Assembly: GCF_040054535.1 (NCBI RefSeq)
Contig: NC_090782.1
Span: 20,429,001 to 20,493,000, forward strand
DNA: 64,000 bases
Source of the DNA: Antennarius striatus
Taxonomy: Eukaryota; Chordata; Actinopteri; Lophiiformes; Antennariidae
Reading direction: 5' to 3'
Made by a program: the position numbers and the translations under genes. Each line of letters opens with the position of its first letter. Position 1 is the first letter of the stretch. Positions 20,368 through 33,650 of this stretch are shown here, in pieces. The notes below the pieces were generated by a model, which was not told the origin of the DNA, ran no database searches, and saw nothing but the letters and a program-made list of their open reading frames with translations.

Positions 20368-20934
20368 TCTCGGGAGTGGATGAATCATGTGTTTTCTGGA
20401 ACGAACCACGGCGGTGATGTCCCATTGCATGTTATTACATCAACTTTATTGCCTCTCATTGTTGCCAGATTACCAATACGGTCGACGCGATACAAAACGA
20501 AGGTTTATATTTGAAGTTAGAACACGTTTAAGAAGAAATGTCGCTAAAACACAACCTATAATGTAAACGAAATGGTGTGAGACACGTGGTCCGTGTTTTG
20601 TTTCAGGGAGGACGTGCATGGGGGGGGCAGACGTGTACGTGCTCATCTGCACAACCATCAGGTCGACAATGGAAATACGAGCCGGTTCTGTGCTGGAGCA
20701 ACATGTAGTCAAACCAGATACACCAGTTAAGACTATGACGAAGATGAAATCATGTGAGCAGTTTCTGTTGCTTTCACTGGAAGATAAGGTCACATTATAA
20801 ATAGGCGCTGTTAAGTTAAAAAAAAACATTTTTTCTTATGTTTCATATTCAAACAGACATACACCCCCCTTCTACTCGTTTTTGTGTATGTCCCATACAG
20901 GGCTTCACCAGAAATAAAGCTGTACTGGGGAACC

Positions 20935-20955
20935 CACCACCACCACCACCACCAC
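20935..20955. repeat. (CAC)7 microsatellite
   Basis: Seven CAC units directly in front of the LINE relic. Confidence 0.9.
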
Positions 20956-21850
20956 ATAGGGGCAATGTGCTGTATTCCTGGACCTCAAAAAGGCTTTTGA
21001 GCTAGTCAACCATAACCTGCTGCTGTCTAAATTGCAAAATTTAAATATGTCTTATGAGGCAATATGTTGGCTTGCATCATTTCTTAAGGGACACGTTCAG
21101 TTTGTTCAAGTTGGTCATGATAAATCTCCACAGATGGGCATCCCATAAAGGTTCAGTACTGTTTAGTCTCTTTGTGAATGACATGCACTCAGTCTATGCC
21201 CTCAGGTACCAACTGTGCTCAGATGATGCAATTCTTTTTACACCCGTCAAGACACCAGAACAGGCTGCTCATACACAATCTACATCCCTGGTCCAGATAA
21301 GGAAGTGGTTCAGTAAAAATCAGTTGGTGCTTAACCTCTCATAAACGGTAGCAACGTCACCAGATATTACTCATAGCTCCATTTCAAAATCCCATTCTGA
21401 AGGACAATTTTCATACAGTCGTCCTGCTCCTGTAAGAGTGTTAAACTCTGGAATCCACTGCCATCAGACATAAAATCCATCTCAGATATTAAAATGTTCA
21501 CCACCAGAACCAAAATCTGGTTAAAGACAAAACACAACTGTTCTCATCTATAAACACTGTGTATATTGTGTGGGAGAGTGACTAATCACATGCTGCAGAT
21601 AATATAACTGCAGTATGTGATTACTGATTGTGTGGTATGACCATTTTAAATGATGCATGCCATACATGTTATCATACCACATCAATGTAATATTGAACTG
21701 TAAGGTGTGGTTGTTTTTGAATATACATATATGCATCACATGAGCTGTAAACTTGTAATTATATTTTTACATTTTACATTTATGAGCATTCTCAGAATAT
21801 CATTGTGGTGTTTACATTTGTCACAAATAAAGCTTTGAACCTGTTTTTTT
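20956..21850 (+). mobile_element. L2/CR1-like LINE relic (3' part of reverse transcriptase)
   Basis: Plus-strand frames read an RT core: AVFLDLKKAFELVNHNLLL (polymerase box A), then WLASFLKGHVQFVQVG and QMGIP, a break at about 21145, GSVLFSLFVNDMHS, and a damaged catalytic box LCSDDAILF where YADD is usual. The C-terminal motif LWNPLPSDIKSISD follows near 21450, then an AT-rich tail ending AATAAAGC near 21832. It contains stop codons and frameshifts and lacks the 5' half and the endonuclease. L2-like is my best call from the LWNxLPxxI tail; CR1 or Rex1 relatives are possible. Confidence 0.6.
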
Positions 21851-23408
21851 AAATTCAGCCCATACATTCCTGATGACTGACTAAAAGATGTTTGATTAAT
21901 ACTCATGTATCCTGATATCATATTACTTTGATACCTAATATTAGCTAATATTAGTTACCAGTGGGTTAATGTCTATATTTGTTAATATCTTATTCCACTG
22001 CACAAATGTCAAACCAGTATCATTTAGAGGTAAAGCCAGAAAGCCAATGTAAAAATTATACAGTGGATTATCCAGTAAAAGTACGTTTTTAGACCTTTTT
22101 GTGTATTGTTTTTAATAATTGAAATAATCTCACAGACCTTTATGACATGCACACACCCGCATGATGCAATTTTTAGATGCATACTGCAAACTGCTTGTGT
22201 TATGAGTATGCTGTATGCTGTTTTGACATTATAGATTCTAAAAATATTCTTTGCTATTTAATATTTATTTAAATTAATCCATTACTGATTATATAGAAAC
22301 AGGTTAAAACTCAAATCTGAGATTAATTGGTGCACAGCAAACTGTACTGGGCCAAGTGCTGCAGTAATACGAACCCTGCAATACTCCTGGACTCAGGAAT
22401 AGAAATATTTACATCTAATGTTGGATGGCCATGGCCAAATGATTGTTTCAAGAAAGTCCCGTTCTGAGTCACCATATGCTGCTTCTAAGCAGTGACACGA
22501 CTACAGCTTTGTGGGTTTTCAGGACCACACGCACAAACAGAGTGAATCACATGCTAGATTCACATGCAATTTAAGAAAATGTTCAGATGTTGACTCATTT
22601 TACTGGCATTGGACAAAAAAACTTCCACTTCATTATGAGTTAAAGATATGCACTCGAAAGTTCAGTAAAGAAGCATTTGAGTAACATAAAATATATTCTT
22701 CTAAATACAGTATATTCTTTAGTTTTACTTTTCATTTGTAAATATATGTGTCATGCACAAACGTTAATCTTAATTAATGTATGTTCTGTCAGATAGTTCC
22801 TGTTCCAGCTGTCAGACACACCAAGTGGAGTCAAAAAATCTTCTTTTTTTTAATTGTAATGGAATTAAATGATAGTAAAGAAGCAACTACTACAATACAC
22901 ATGTAGTCAGTATTAGTATTATTAGCCTTTAAACCAACACAATTGTCTGGACTAAAATTGCATAAATGTAATACACTTACATTTATTACTCCAAACACAC
23001 ACAACGTAATTAATACAATGCACTGTACAATAAATATTTGGGTTTTGGTATGATAATTGGCAGGGAAGTTGAAGTCAAAGGCCAGCTTCAACCTCCGTCA
23101 CTTGTTATGTGCAATGAGGCCGATGACGTGTTGTGGGGGCTGACGAAGGAGCTGATTGGATGTTTGAATGCATGGTGCTGTCTCACGGTTGTGATAATGA
23201 AAAGTAATCCAGGAACTGGGATGCTGTGAGACGTGTGCTCTTTGAGCTTATCTGCCAGTTGTGACATGCCAAAGCTATGACCAGTTCATACGGCATTCTC
23301 ATTCATTAGCAGCACAGTAGTGAGTAATATCTGACAACACCTGTTGTAGTTTCATTCTTCTTTTGCATACATCACCTTTGTATGCAATTTCCTCCGGGAT
23401 TAATAAAG

Positions 23409-23488
<80 letters not shown>

Positions 23489-26400
23489 AATCTATCTATC
23501 TATCTATCTATCTTTGTCTGCACACTAACTGCAAGCAAATGAAAATAACTGACATCTTACCCCATGTCGAATTTCATAGTAAGAAGAGTTAATACCTACA
23601 AAGTTGTGCAATGTACTTCGTTGTCAAACGGTGCGTCCTCTGATTTGTTACATTACTCTTATCGCTGTATATAATCTCTAGTACACAGTCCTGCTCTGTA
23701 TAGCCTTCATTTATTGCGTATCAGGGGTGTACAAGCTGAAACCATGTAAGGTTTGTTTTCAAGAGTCTAATGTCTTGTGACTGGAGGATATCTGGCTCTC
23801 CTCTCACCTTCTACCCCTCAAACATAAAACCAGCAGTAGCAAACATTACGCAACCATTGACTGCCAATCCCAAGCCAAGAGCACATGGGGCAGTGAAAGG
23901 TTCAGCAGGAAAACAAGTTCATGCATTAACATTCAGGGGGTGGGTCAGTGTTACTACAGGTCAGAAAGACGAGGGGTAGGCCATCGTAAAAAAAAAAAAC
24001 TCCAGGGGGTACAGCTCCTTTTCTGCTGTGACTGAGACACTCAGGAGGAGGATCAGTGTTCAGGCTTCAGTTGCTCCTTTTTGAAATACGATTTAAGGGA
24101 GGTGTGTCTGTTGTTTTTTGCAATTCCTAAAGACACTGCAATTTAAAGCTCAGTCTTTTAGGCTGCGTGAAGGAAACGCTACAGGTGCAGATACTTTTAA
24201 TTGTATTGTTGCCATCTGTGTGAGAAGAAGTGTGAACTGTTGTCAGGTTATTGATGACTTTACAATGCAGTTAGCTGCACTTGAATTAAACAATCAAACA
24301 ATGAAATTGCCTTGCAAATATCGTCATTTAAGCAGTTTTGGGCAATCAGCACAAGTCCTTTTTTTCAAAATGAAATTTATAATTTCAGATTTTCCAGAAA
24401 TATCAAACATGTCAGGGTTAATTTTCAAGAAATTATTATAAAAACATAAATGATAGACATACAGTAACCATTTTTATACAATGGTACAAACAAGTCTTAC
24501 ATTATAAGTCTGCTTTTAATGCAGAGCTAAAACTAAATTATTAAGATAACGGCATAAACCCTGTTATAAAGTGTGCATTCTTCATAAAAATATGAAATTC
24601 TTAGAGCTTTATTACTTTATAATATTTAAAAATATATCAAGAGAAACCATATATGATTTATCCAACTGATCTGTTGGAACAGGAATTGTTTCCTGCAAAA
24701 TGTATGAAACCCCAGTTTCAGAATGGGAAGTCATCAATCCAGAACTTTTGGGATGCTTTAGCTATGTTTATTGAAATTAAATTATGAAATTATGCCCCAG
24801 ACAAAAGAAATACCTACGGGAACAAAGGGCTTAAAAGCAACTTGCCTGAAACGCTCGAGAAATGTTCAGACAAGCAACTCAGTGTGACGTGTTGAGAGGT
24901 AACCCGCAGCATCTGTTTCGAAAACAAACATTTTCATCCAAACATCACTGCACACGCAAGAGCGTGTTGTATAATCATGCCTGCAAATGTTTTCATGAAA
25001 CATCCATAGGTCACATCTAAATGAGAAAAAACCCAAAACAGGTACAGTGAGCTTAGAGGCAGGATCTGAAAGTTTACCATCGGTCTACATTGCACAATCT
25101 CCTCCAGCAACTCACACCGCCCCAGGGAGCTGATTGTACATTTTCTAAGAACCATTCCCAGTACAAACTTCCTAGAAGGAGGGAACTTTCTGTAACGAAG
25201 ACTCAAAATGTAACCTCAGGCAAATGTGTTAATGTTAGAAATACGCCCTCCTGCAAATGAATCCAAGATTCAGCAAACGCTAGAGAGTTTTTTGCAACAG
25301 ACTTTGTTTTGTTTAAACTTTTCTATTTTTTTTCTTGTTACATACACTTGAATAGAAAGGGTATGTTTCTGGAATGTCTTCTCAGATGGGATCCACAAAC
25401 TGAAATCTGTTGAGTTTTAACTTGCACACAGCCGAAAGCTTTGATCACGTCTATTAAATCTATACACAGAACTGTATATACCTCTGCATGTGAAGCTATA
25501 CTGTCATGCTGTAAATCATCACCAACTCATTTTACTTCAGAGTCCAACAGGAAATAGGCAGTCAGGTTTAGGACATATTGCAACAGTTGGATTACTTTAA
25601 TGCTGTATAATAACCAGTCTTTGCGGTGCTATTGTGCAATTTTAAATTATAGTACGAAGAGGAACACTTCGATAACAGAGTGGGAAATTATTTGCTGCTA
25701 ACTGCAGACAGTATGTTCGCAGGCACTATGTGAATTTCACAGTATTTATCTATCTATATATACTGTATATCTGCAAAGACATGGAAATCTTTCTCAAGAG
25801 GTAATATGAAGTCTTTGAAGTCTCGTGTTTGTTTGGTCCTTGACCAATCCATAATTCTTGCTTCCACATCTTTAAGATGACGAAAATTTGTTGGTATAAG
25901 GAATAGTATTAATGCAAAGCAAAAAGGAGGGCACCTTACAACTGCGCTGCATTAAGCATTTGACGTACAACTGCAAAACGGTTTAGGGTGTGTGCCCATT
26001 CCAGCATTTGCTGAGTCACATGATGTCCTAAACCCTCATCCTCATTTGTAAATAAACAGTGTTCCATCAGAACAATTGGCGCTGTTGTGTCAACCCTGAC
26101 AGAGTTGGACGTGCCTCAGTCTGGGTTTTTACTGCAGCAAGAAACTCGTCTCCTTGCTCTTGGCCTTGTTCCACTATCTTTTTGTCTTGCAACTGGAGAC
26201 CTTCAAGGCTGCCTAGTACATTCCAAAGCAGAAAAACATACCAGAGGGAGGGAAGAGGACTCAGCTCGTCTGGCACGTCTACGTACACTGCCGGTTAGCG
26301 GAGGTTTTTAGAGGATGTGACGACTTGAGACAAGGAGGGACAATCCCTTAAGAGGATCAGGTTACAACAATGAGGTCATTTCAATGGTTGATGTTATTGG

Positions 26401-28213
26401 AGCAGGTAGTTGCATCATGTTTTGTTCATGATTTACATTCTTGGAGAGAACAGGAAACATATCCGCTGTGAATATGAGGACATAACTAGTTAACTTACAT
26501 TACTTGTCAGATAATATGTAGTGAAAAGTTCAAATACTTTTAGTTTAGATTTTTAGGATAATTATATACTTCAATTTCCACACCATTTATCTGACAGTAG
26601 TAATTACTGCTTACTTTTCAAAATAAGATTCTACTTCACAAAGAACATCAGTTCCAGTTATATTAAAATGCCACCGGCATGGAAAGTTGTCAGTTTGGCT
26701 GGGAGATATAAGAAGTTACTATGAAAACAGTGTGTTTAGAGCCATGCTGTGAGTAATACTGTATTACAAATACTTGCAAAATAATACCTCAAATAATTTA
26801 TGTTAAGTAATGAAATTTCCATGAAATGTAAATCAGAAACTGGTTATTATTTAATTCTGAATCCAGGACCTGTGACGAACTATTATTATGATTATTAGAT
26901 TGATCAAAGACTTCAGGTTTTAGGGTTGTCAGAGGTCAAAGGTTCAAGTTTTTTCTGTTATGTACAGTTTAAAGGGAAAGTTCGTGTGCAACAGACACAG
27001 TTTACATAATTCAACCCATTATGACTGATCTGACCAACAACATTCCTGTTAAGCCCGTTTATGACTGCTGTACACCCAATGAAGCAAAGTCATTCAAAAC
27101 AAAAACACTCCCTGTAATCATCCCAGCACAATCTGGCATGTGTCTTATATAAGCAGCTCTGTTGAATCACAAACCATAATCAGGTCTGGAAGGAGGATAA
27201 ATGGGACACTGGGCAAATTGTGTTAAGGAATTTTATAGAGGCTTTACCGCCGTCAGCGTTTGACATCTTATGCCACCCAGTGGACAGTGGTGGTCGTGGT
27301 CCACTCGACATGCAGCGGCCTGTTCTTACAGCTGTGTCATGTGAGGTCCGAGTCTCGTGTGACCTTCACCAGCAAAGACTATCTGCAGCAAACAACACTG
27401 GTCTTGACATCTGAGAACATGCCTGGTGGGCCGAAACCCAAAGTGTGCAATGACATGCTCCCTGAGTCACCAGCAGGCGATTACGGGTTTCAGTTCATTT
27501 CCAAATACATGTTTAGCTTTTAAATGAACGGTCTCAATCCCCGCATTTATCTAAACATATGAAACGCTCTTAAACACAGAAATGACACCGAGAAACGTAA
27601 GAGATTGTATTTTTTCTGTAATTGTGATTTTAACATTTGTACATAATACTTGTTCTGTCTGGAAAATATACTACATTACTGCATTTACTGTTCAGATCGG
27701 AGTGGAAAAACTGAATTGCTGACAGCTTCGCAGAAAAACCTGGAGAAAAATAAAAATCAATAAATTAGATCAAGACGTAGCCTTGTACTACAGACTTCAG
27801 AACGAGAAACTTAAAAAAAAAACGAGTAATAAATTTATGTGTAATCAGATTAAAGAATCATTTTAATTTAGCAACATAAGGAGTTTATAGGCGCACAGTA
27901 AGAACTCGTACTGATTGTGGATGATTTTAGACAGAAAAATAGAAGCATCCTGGAATGACTGCGATGAAATAAAAAAACAAAAGTAAGCTTCTTAATACTG
28001 TGCTCTCGTAAAATGTTTGAAAACATTCTAAAAAGGAACAGAACGCCTCATGAGACGAGACTCTTGATTAAAACCTACAGCATGTGGCTAAAATAGATTA
28101 CAGTACTTAAATATAAAAATAGACTTTTAAATTTGTTCTTTCTGTTCTCCTCTGGAGTTTAAAAAGGTGAACGATCCATTCATCACGAGGGTCAACGGGT
28201 CGGTGGGCATTCT
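21851..28213. other. Gene-poor intergenic region, including mob3a 3' UTR
   Basis: About 6.3 kb without a supportable exon on either strand. It holds the TATC microsatellite (23409-23513) and AT-rich DNA. The right-hand part (approaching 28213) must include the mob3a 3' UTR, but I saw no close canonical poly(A) signal on the minus strand, so its end is not placed. Open frames near 26059-26311 and 27220-27523 are short, overlap in several frames and match no family I know. Confidence 0.5.
23409..23513 (+). repeat. (TATC)n microsatellite at a retroposon tail
   Basis: About 26 TATC units with one interruption (near 23488). The preceding AATTTCCTCCGGGATTAA and TAAAGTA are a common 3' tail of teleost retroposons, so the microsatellite probably grew from such a tail. 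Confidence 0.85.
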
Positions 28214-31200
28214 TCAGTTACACATCCGAGAAGTCATTTCTTTCTGTAGACAAAATACACAAAAAACAAGTCGTCAGAGAAGTATCGGAGGCTCTTAATT
28301 AATGTCTTTCAAAAGGGTCGAATTATCGCAAAATAATGATATAGAAAATTCAAAACATTTCACAACTATAAACAAACAAGAAAAAGTAGTTGTAGAAACT
28401 TTTGTTTGTAGAAAATGTCTCATAGTATCTTGTTTAAGACACTGCTTAGATTTACAGTAGAGAAAATGATCTCTGCGTTCATGCTGCTGGTTTCACTGCA
28501 GTTCATAATTTCAGACATAAAATCCAGATAACACTGAGGAGCCACACAAGTTCACTTTGCACAAGCAAACATCAATACCAGACACAGTTGACCCACTTTT
28601 TTTACTATTTAACTTGGCTTTTCAGGAATACTGTATATCAGAAGTGAGCAGAAGCACTGTGACGTGGTACATACTGGTAGATGTATGATTGTATGATCAA
28701 CACTCATCTGGTTCACCTTGTGAACCAGACAGGCCTTTTTTTAAAGAATCAAATTTATGTTGGATCCAAGCTTCACATCTTGTCCTACCACCTCTTGGAC
28801 TCACCAGGGGCTCCAGCTCTTTGTGGTCCGTCAGGTTGAACTCTGTGACGAAGTAGTAGAAATGCTTGTAGCAGGTGTTGACGTGAGCTTCCGCCCCCAT
28901 CTGGCTCACACGGTCAAAGTGGTGGATGTAGACGTGGACAAAGACCCGGAACAGACGAGATAAAATCTTCTTAGCCACCTGCATGAAGGTCTTAGGGAAG
29001 GGAGTACCTGGGAGTCAGGCAGTTGAAGAATGGGAAAAGACAGCCGTCAATGCAGGTGAACTTTGGTTGCTTGTTTCATGAATGCAAGTTTGAAATATCG
29101 ATGTACTTAATGATATGGTTCTGAAATAGTTCAACTAAGCTCTTAACCATTTCTGTCCTCTGAGGCCTCCCGCTGGATCCAGCATGCTTAAGGACCCACC
29201 GTGTTCCAATACACACATGAATGGAAAACCGACATGACTCAGTTTAGGAGATAAGCCTCAGCTTTAACCAAGTGATTAATTTTGTACTCTGCTATTCAAT
29301 AATATTTCAGGAATTTGTTCCAGAGGACAGACGCGTCAGAGGTGGCTTCTATTCATAGCAGACTGTACATTGTGTGACCCATTTCTAAATCCATTGCTTG
29401 GCTGTTCCTGCATCAGACGGATACCAAAGAAGTGTGTGTGTGAATGCAGAGATAATAGAAAAATGAGGAGCCTCAGAAGATGAACTGATATGTTCGGTAT
29501 GTGCTTATTTAATGAATGTGACCTTGCATATTTGAGAAGCGGTGGCTCCGGATTTTAATTGCACTCATTTTTCAAAAATGTATCTCATTATAATTCCTGC
29601 TGATGCTCATAATGTGATGCTTGTTCAAACAGATTGTCCAGTCTTCTGCATTATTAATGCTGTAATTGCTAGTCTTTTAAAATCAAAGTTAATCTATACT
29701 ATAAATGGTGTTCAAAATGTTTTCGCTCGTGACACCTGACAGGAAAGAAAAGTTTATATTTATTTGGAAATTGTTGTCGATTGTTCCATGCCTTCCAGTG
29801 TAGCCACCTGAAATATAAACAATAAAGCAAACAACAATTTCTTTAAAAAGAAAATGAGTATAATCAGACTTCTGTCTGTATTTTATCTTCACTATCTAAA
29901 CACCACTGAAAGCTTGATCATTGATCGTTACCTGTGACTTGGCTTGGACAATTATTATTTTTATGATGCTTAATAAAGTTGATGTGTAAACAACAATAAA
30001 CAACTTGCCACATCTGAGGCTTGTACCAAAAAGCCTGGTTAACCTAGCCGGGCTTCCTCTTACTTATCTGGCTTCACTTACTGAGACATTTGCCCTCTGG
30101 ATTTTCGGTACCATAAAGCCGGCTGTCAACTCACTAATTCAATTCAGGCTTGTCCAGTCTAGATCTGTGCGTGCTCACATAAAAAGGGCGGAGGTTGCTG
30201 CATGCGACCAATCGCAAACATGCAACAAACCGGCCCGAGCCGTATATTTCACAACGGAGGAGCAAACAATAATAATTAATAAATACGAGCAATACAAATC
30301 AATAATCAATAATAATAATTTCTAAATATTCTCTCGCGCTTGAGCGCTCTTCGCACAAGCTGTGCACCAAGATCCACGGGTTCTCATAAAACGGACAGCC
30401 CATTTTCACAGAGAACTGATTGGTCAGTAGGTGGGGCCGTTATACCCACTGAGCTCTGATTGGTCAGTAGGTGGGGCTGTTATACCCGCTGAGCTCTGAT
30501 TGGTCAGTAGGTGGGGCTGTTATACCTGCTGAGCTCTTATCCTGAACTTATCCTGCTCCGGATGTGGTTAGGTGTTCAGCATAGGTTACCGCGACAACGT
30601 AGCCAAATAGAAAGTCATCCACCTTTATGGTACCGAAAAGCCAGGGTTAAGCCTGAAGTTATCTCGCTAAGCCGTAATCCAGCTTTATGGTACAGGCCTC
30701 TGGTGTCTGTGGTTATGTCATGAATGGCTGATGGCTTTGTTTGCACCTATTTGGGTTCAGATATTTGTTTCAATCCCCAAAACCCTTTCCAGTACAATAT
30801 TTTTGAATCGAAACAAATTTTTGATAGAAACACTGCGAAAAAACCACAAGTCTGTCACCCAAATCTGGACGGCAAAATTTGAGAGTTTGAAGGACCAAAG
30901 TCTGAACAAACCATTTCAACACTTACCAACATTGGTGGGAAAGATGTTCTCGTTGTTGATTTGTACCTCAATCCAATCCATGAGGAGGCTCATGTATTTG
31001 GGGGCGGATAGCGCCGTCGGCCTCTTGTACTTGTGCTCGTCTTGCCAGCGGTATTCGTACTTGGGCCCGCCAGACATGACAGGACATGTCTGATCAGTGC
31101 AGGAGTCACTAATGGTGCCGTAGATGAGGTTGATGCGGTTGAAGAAGTCAACCACGTGGACGGCCACCCAGTCGTTGAGATCCTCGCCGTGGGGCAGCTG

Positions 31201-31344
31201 CACTGCCTGCTTCAGGTCCAGTCCCGCGTTCAGAGATGCCTGGGCCTTCTTGTGCAGCTCGAAGCGCTGCGTTCCCGGCTCAAACTTGCGCTTGGGCCGG
31301 AATGTCCTGTCTTTGTTGAACACTTGTTTCAGCGTGATGGACAT
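28214..31344 (-). CDS. mob3a: MOB kinase activator 3A
   Basis: Three coding exons (minus): 31344-30927, 29007-28805, 28243-28214. Phases 1 and 0 close, giving 216 aa (human 217). Starts [20 protein letters not shown]. The Mob/phocein fold is complete: zinc ligands in [12 protein letters not shown] and in VHVYIHHF...[10 protein letters not shown]. The last exon is only ten codons, KEMTSRMCN plus stop, matching the conserved family end. [22 protein letters not shown] is closer to MOB3A than to MOB3B or MOB3C as I remember them, and linkage to mknk2 supports this. MOB3 proteins are adaptors; unlike MOB1 they are not known to activate LATS/NDR kinases, and human MOB3A has been linked to MST1 binding. 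Sixteen in-frame codons with an upstream ATG precede the chosen start but are not conserved. Confidence 0.95.
30017..30699. mobile_element. PIF/Harbinger-like MITE (non-autonomous DNA transposon)
   Basis: A 683-bp element with terminal inverted repeats: left AGGCTTGTACCAAAAAGCC, right (reverse complement) AGGCCTGTACCATAAAGCT. A second inverted pair lies inside, TTTTCGGTACCATAAAG, at about 30101-30117 on the left and 30621-30637 on the right (reversed). The flanks are CTG at 30014-30016 and CTG at 30700-30702, a 3-bp duplication of the CWG type used by Harbinger elements. No transposase frame is present. The superfamily is inferred from duplication length and TIR length, not from a database match. 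Confidence 0.7.
30411..30530 (+). repeat. Three tandem 40-bp repeats inside the MITE
   Basis: Units start at 30411, 30451 and 30491. Each contains CTGATTGGTCAGTAGGTGGG followed by a TTATACC stretch. The second and third differ at one base; the first differs at a few. Each unit holds an inverted CCAAT box (ATTGG). Confidence 0.95.
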
Positions 31345-31477
31345 GATTGCATGTGGCGGCAGCAGGAGGTCTGCTTGAATGCCTTTGGGCAATTGTTTAC
31401 TGTTGGAATGAGGGCAGTAAAGAGGCTGTCAATGACCGTTTTGTCTTCTTTTGGTATTTGTCTTGATGTCTGTAATC
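31345..31477 (-). other. mob3a: mob3a 5' UTR part of the first coding exon
   Basis: Acceptor tgcctccacag above 31477, with the ATG 133 bp further on. The acceptor shows that at least one non-coding exon lies upstream. Confidence 0.65.
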
Positions 31478-32689
31478 CTGTGGAGGCAAAAAGGGAGTTT
31501 TATGAGTAAATAGCGCATATTCTGGTTAGGCGTAGATCACCAAATCACCTGATCATTATTGGACTTGCATTTATTCCATTTATTTATTCCATAGCTGTTA
31601 GAATTGCTTCTATTCACTTGCTTAAATTAGCTGGATGTGGCATAAATGTTCTATTTCCATCAATATTCCCACGGTTTACCATTTCAAGTTTGATTGACAT
31701 AATTTAATAAGTCACTCAGTTGTGCTTCTTCTGCGATGAATCAGCTCGTCTTTAGTAAAGTAACTTCTGAATCATCACTCATTAACCAGAACAATGTGGA
31801 TAACTTAATTGTAAACTCATTCACCAAGAGGCCTCTGTGGGCAGGGGGCTTTGGTTAAAGCCAACGACTTGAAGATGGTGATTTGTCAAATATGTGGTGA
31901 AAATTCTGCTGTCACAACTGCCAATACCACAAATTAAATGGGAACACAAGGACTTACAACTGGTAAGGAAAAAAGTAGGCATTGATTGTCGTACAAGCTC
32001 AGATCTACTACTCAATCAAATGCACTGCTATATTGCAATCCATAAGGCTTATTAAATCTGTGATAAATGATACCTGATAATAAAACCAGAGAGCACTCAA
32101 ACATCCACTGAGGAAACTTCCCATTTAGTTATTTGCACTTAGAAGCCCCATGAGAGTTTGACCTCCTAACAGGACTCCTTGGCCTTGAAAATGTACCGTA
32201 TGAATCTGGAATTCTTTTGACATCATTATTAGTTTGATAGTTCTTTAAAAGACATCATTTTCTCATTGATACTCAGGATCTAACTCATGATAATGGGACA
32301 AATTTGACACCAGTAAGTAAGTAGATCCAGACACAATTTGATCCGACCTCAAATCAGTAAAATTATTATATTTTTAATCTAACATTGGGGAATTTCATGC
32401 AAAATTACTTCCAGACTCAGGTGATCCTTGATTTTAGGTATCTGATGGTGGTATCACACTGGAATAACTTTGTGTCCATAAAATGCACAAAAAAAAATCA
32501 GTTGGAAGCAAAAATACTGCAAATGTCAGATAACCACCAAAATGTAATAAAAATAAGCAACTTGATCCTTGGCTCATAGCCTACTTCTGCAAACAAACTT
32601 CAACCAATACCTTCATTTCACTAACAGAAAGACAGCAAATGAAAAATATTTTCTACTTGGAGGAGCCAATAGTAAGATTTGGGTCCTAT

Positions 32690-32691
<2 letters not shown>

Positions 32692-32761
<70 letters not shown>

Positions 32762-32769
32762 CGTGTGCG
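32692..32769 (+). repeat. (TG)n microsatellite
   Basis: About 32 pure TG units, then a GCG-interrupted end. It lies in the presumed first intron of mob3a. Confidence 0.97.
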
Positions 32770-33464
32770 TTTGTTTGTTAAGGCCTAAACAGGATAAATG
32801 CCCCTCACCCAGCTTCTGATGCAAACATAAATCTTACATTCACAGTTAATCCTTACATTACAAAGATGGGGGTCATGTCAAGATTAAACCATAATAACAT
32901 TCACGTGGAAACATGTTAGAATCTAGAGATCTAGAGAATCAGATTAATGTCAGTAAATAGAGGACTTTATTTACGTCCATTAGACTGTGTTCCACTACAC
33001 GGTGAGAAGTGACGTGTGATCTCATCCCACCTCAGGTGAGCTAAAAGTCATTTCCGGTTTCAGACACTAATGACGCCTGAGAGCAAAGAATCCGCGGAAT
33101 GACAATAAACCCGACACAACCCATCTGTTAGCAGTCAGACAGGGTTCAACTAAGTATATTTTGACTCCCGTGGAAATATCTGCACCCAAGGATACACAGA
33201 AACGCAGTATTTGTGTTGTTTTTAGCGCAACTTTGAAGGCTAGACGCCGGAGATTAAACAGCAGGGCGACGACTGTACGAACTTTACGCGTGAAGGGACT
33301 AGCTAACGATAACTCGGTCGGACTTGTTGCTTTCGGCTACGTAAACAACACATGACAAACTGCTTAGACTTAACTGGAATTACATCATATTTAAAACCGA
33401 GTAAAATCATTATGTCGGCTGATCAAACGGTGACGACAGACGAAAGACACTTTGCCGAACTTAC

Positions 33465-33650
33465 TTGTTCCGCCTTCCTGTTCCGTCAGTTTGCTTCGAT
33501 CTTAATGTCAATAACTTTCTGCTTTCTGATTAAAAGATTCACGTCAAAAACATGCTAAGGCTCCATTATCGATACAAGACGATATACATGTTCTCCAAAT
33601 TTCTCAATTATTTCAATAAACATGGCCTTTCGATATAGCAACTAACGTCT
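33465..33650 (-). other. mob3a: mob3a non-coding exon 1 (candidate)
   Basis: On the minus strand a good donor (GAACAA|gtaagttc at 33464) ends a stretch relatively rich in CpG compared with its surroundings. It would splice to the 31477 acceptor across 2 kb. No ATG-based coding is proposed. The upstream limit and promoter are not resolved. Confidence 0.35.

Larger units (their letters stand above)
29008..30926 (-). other. mob3a intron between coding exons 1 and 2
   Basis: 1.9-kb phase-1 intron (donor GTTG|gtaagt, acceptor gactcccag). The right-hand third is occupied by a Harbinger-like MITE. Confidence 0.8.

Noticed and set aside
23409-23513. Regular TATC array as a possible CRISPR-like array
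   Set aside because: It is a pure tetranucleotide microsatellite without spacers, in an animal genome.
26059-26311. Three overlapping frames in one place on both strands
   Set aside because: Overlapping frames in several phases indicate locally low stop density, not coding; no family resemblance.
31345-31392. Upstream in-frame ATG in mob3a (starts MPKGIQAD)
   Set aside because: The extra 16 residues are not part of the MOB3 family; MSxxLKQVF is the conserved start.
32569-32824. Cys/Val- and His/Thr-rich frames on both strands
   Set aside because: They are translations of a TG microsatellite. The same holds for frames over 39938-40413 and 44832-45098.
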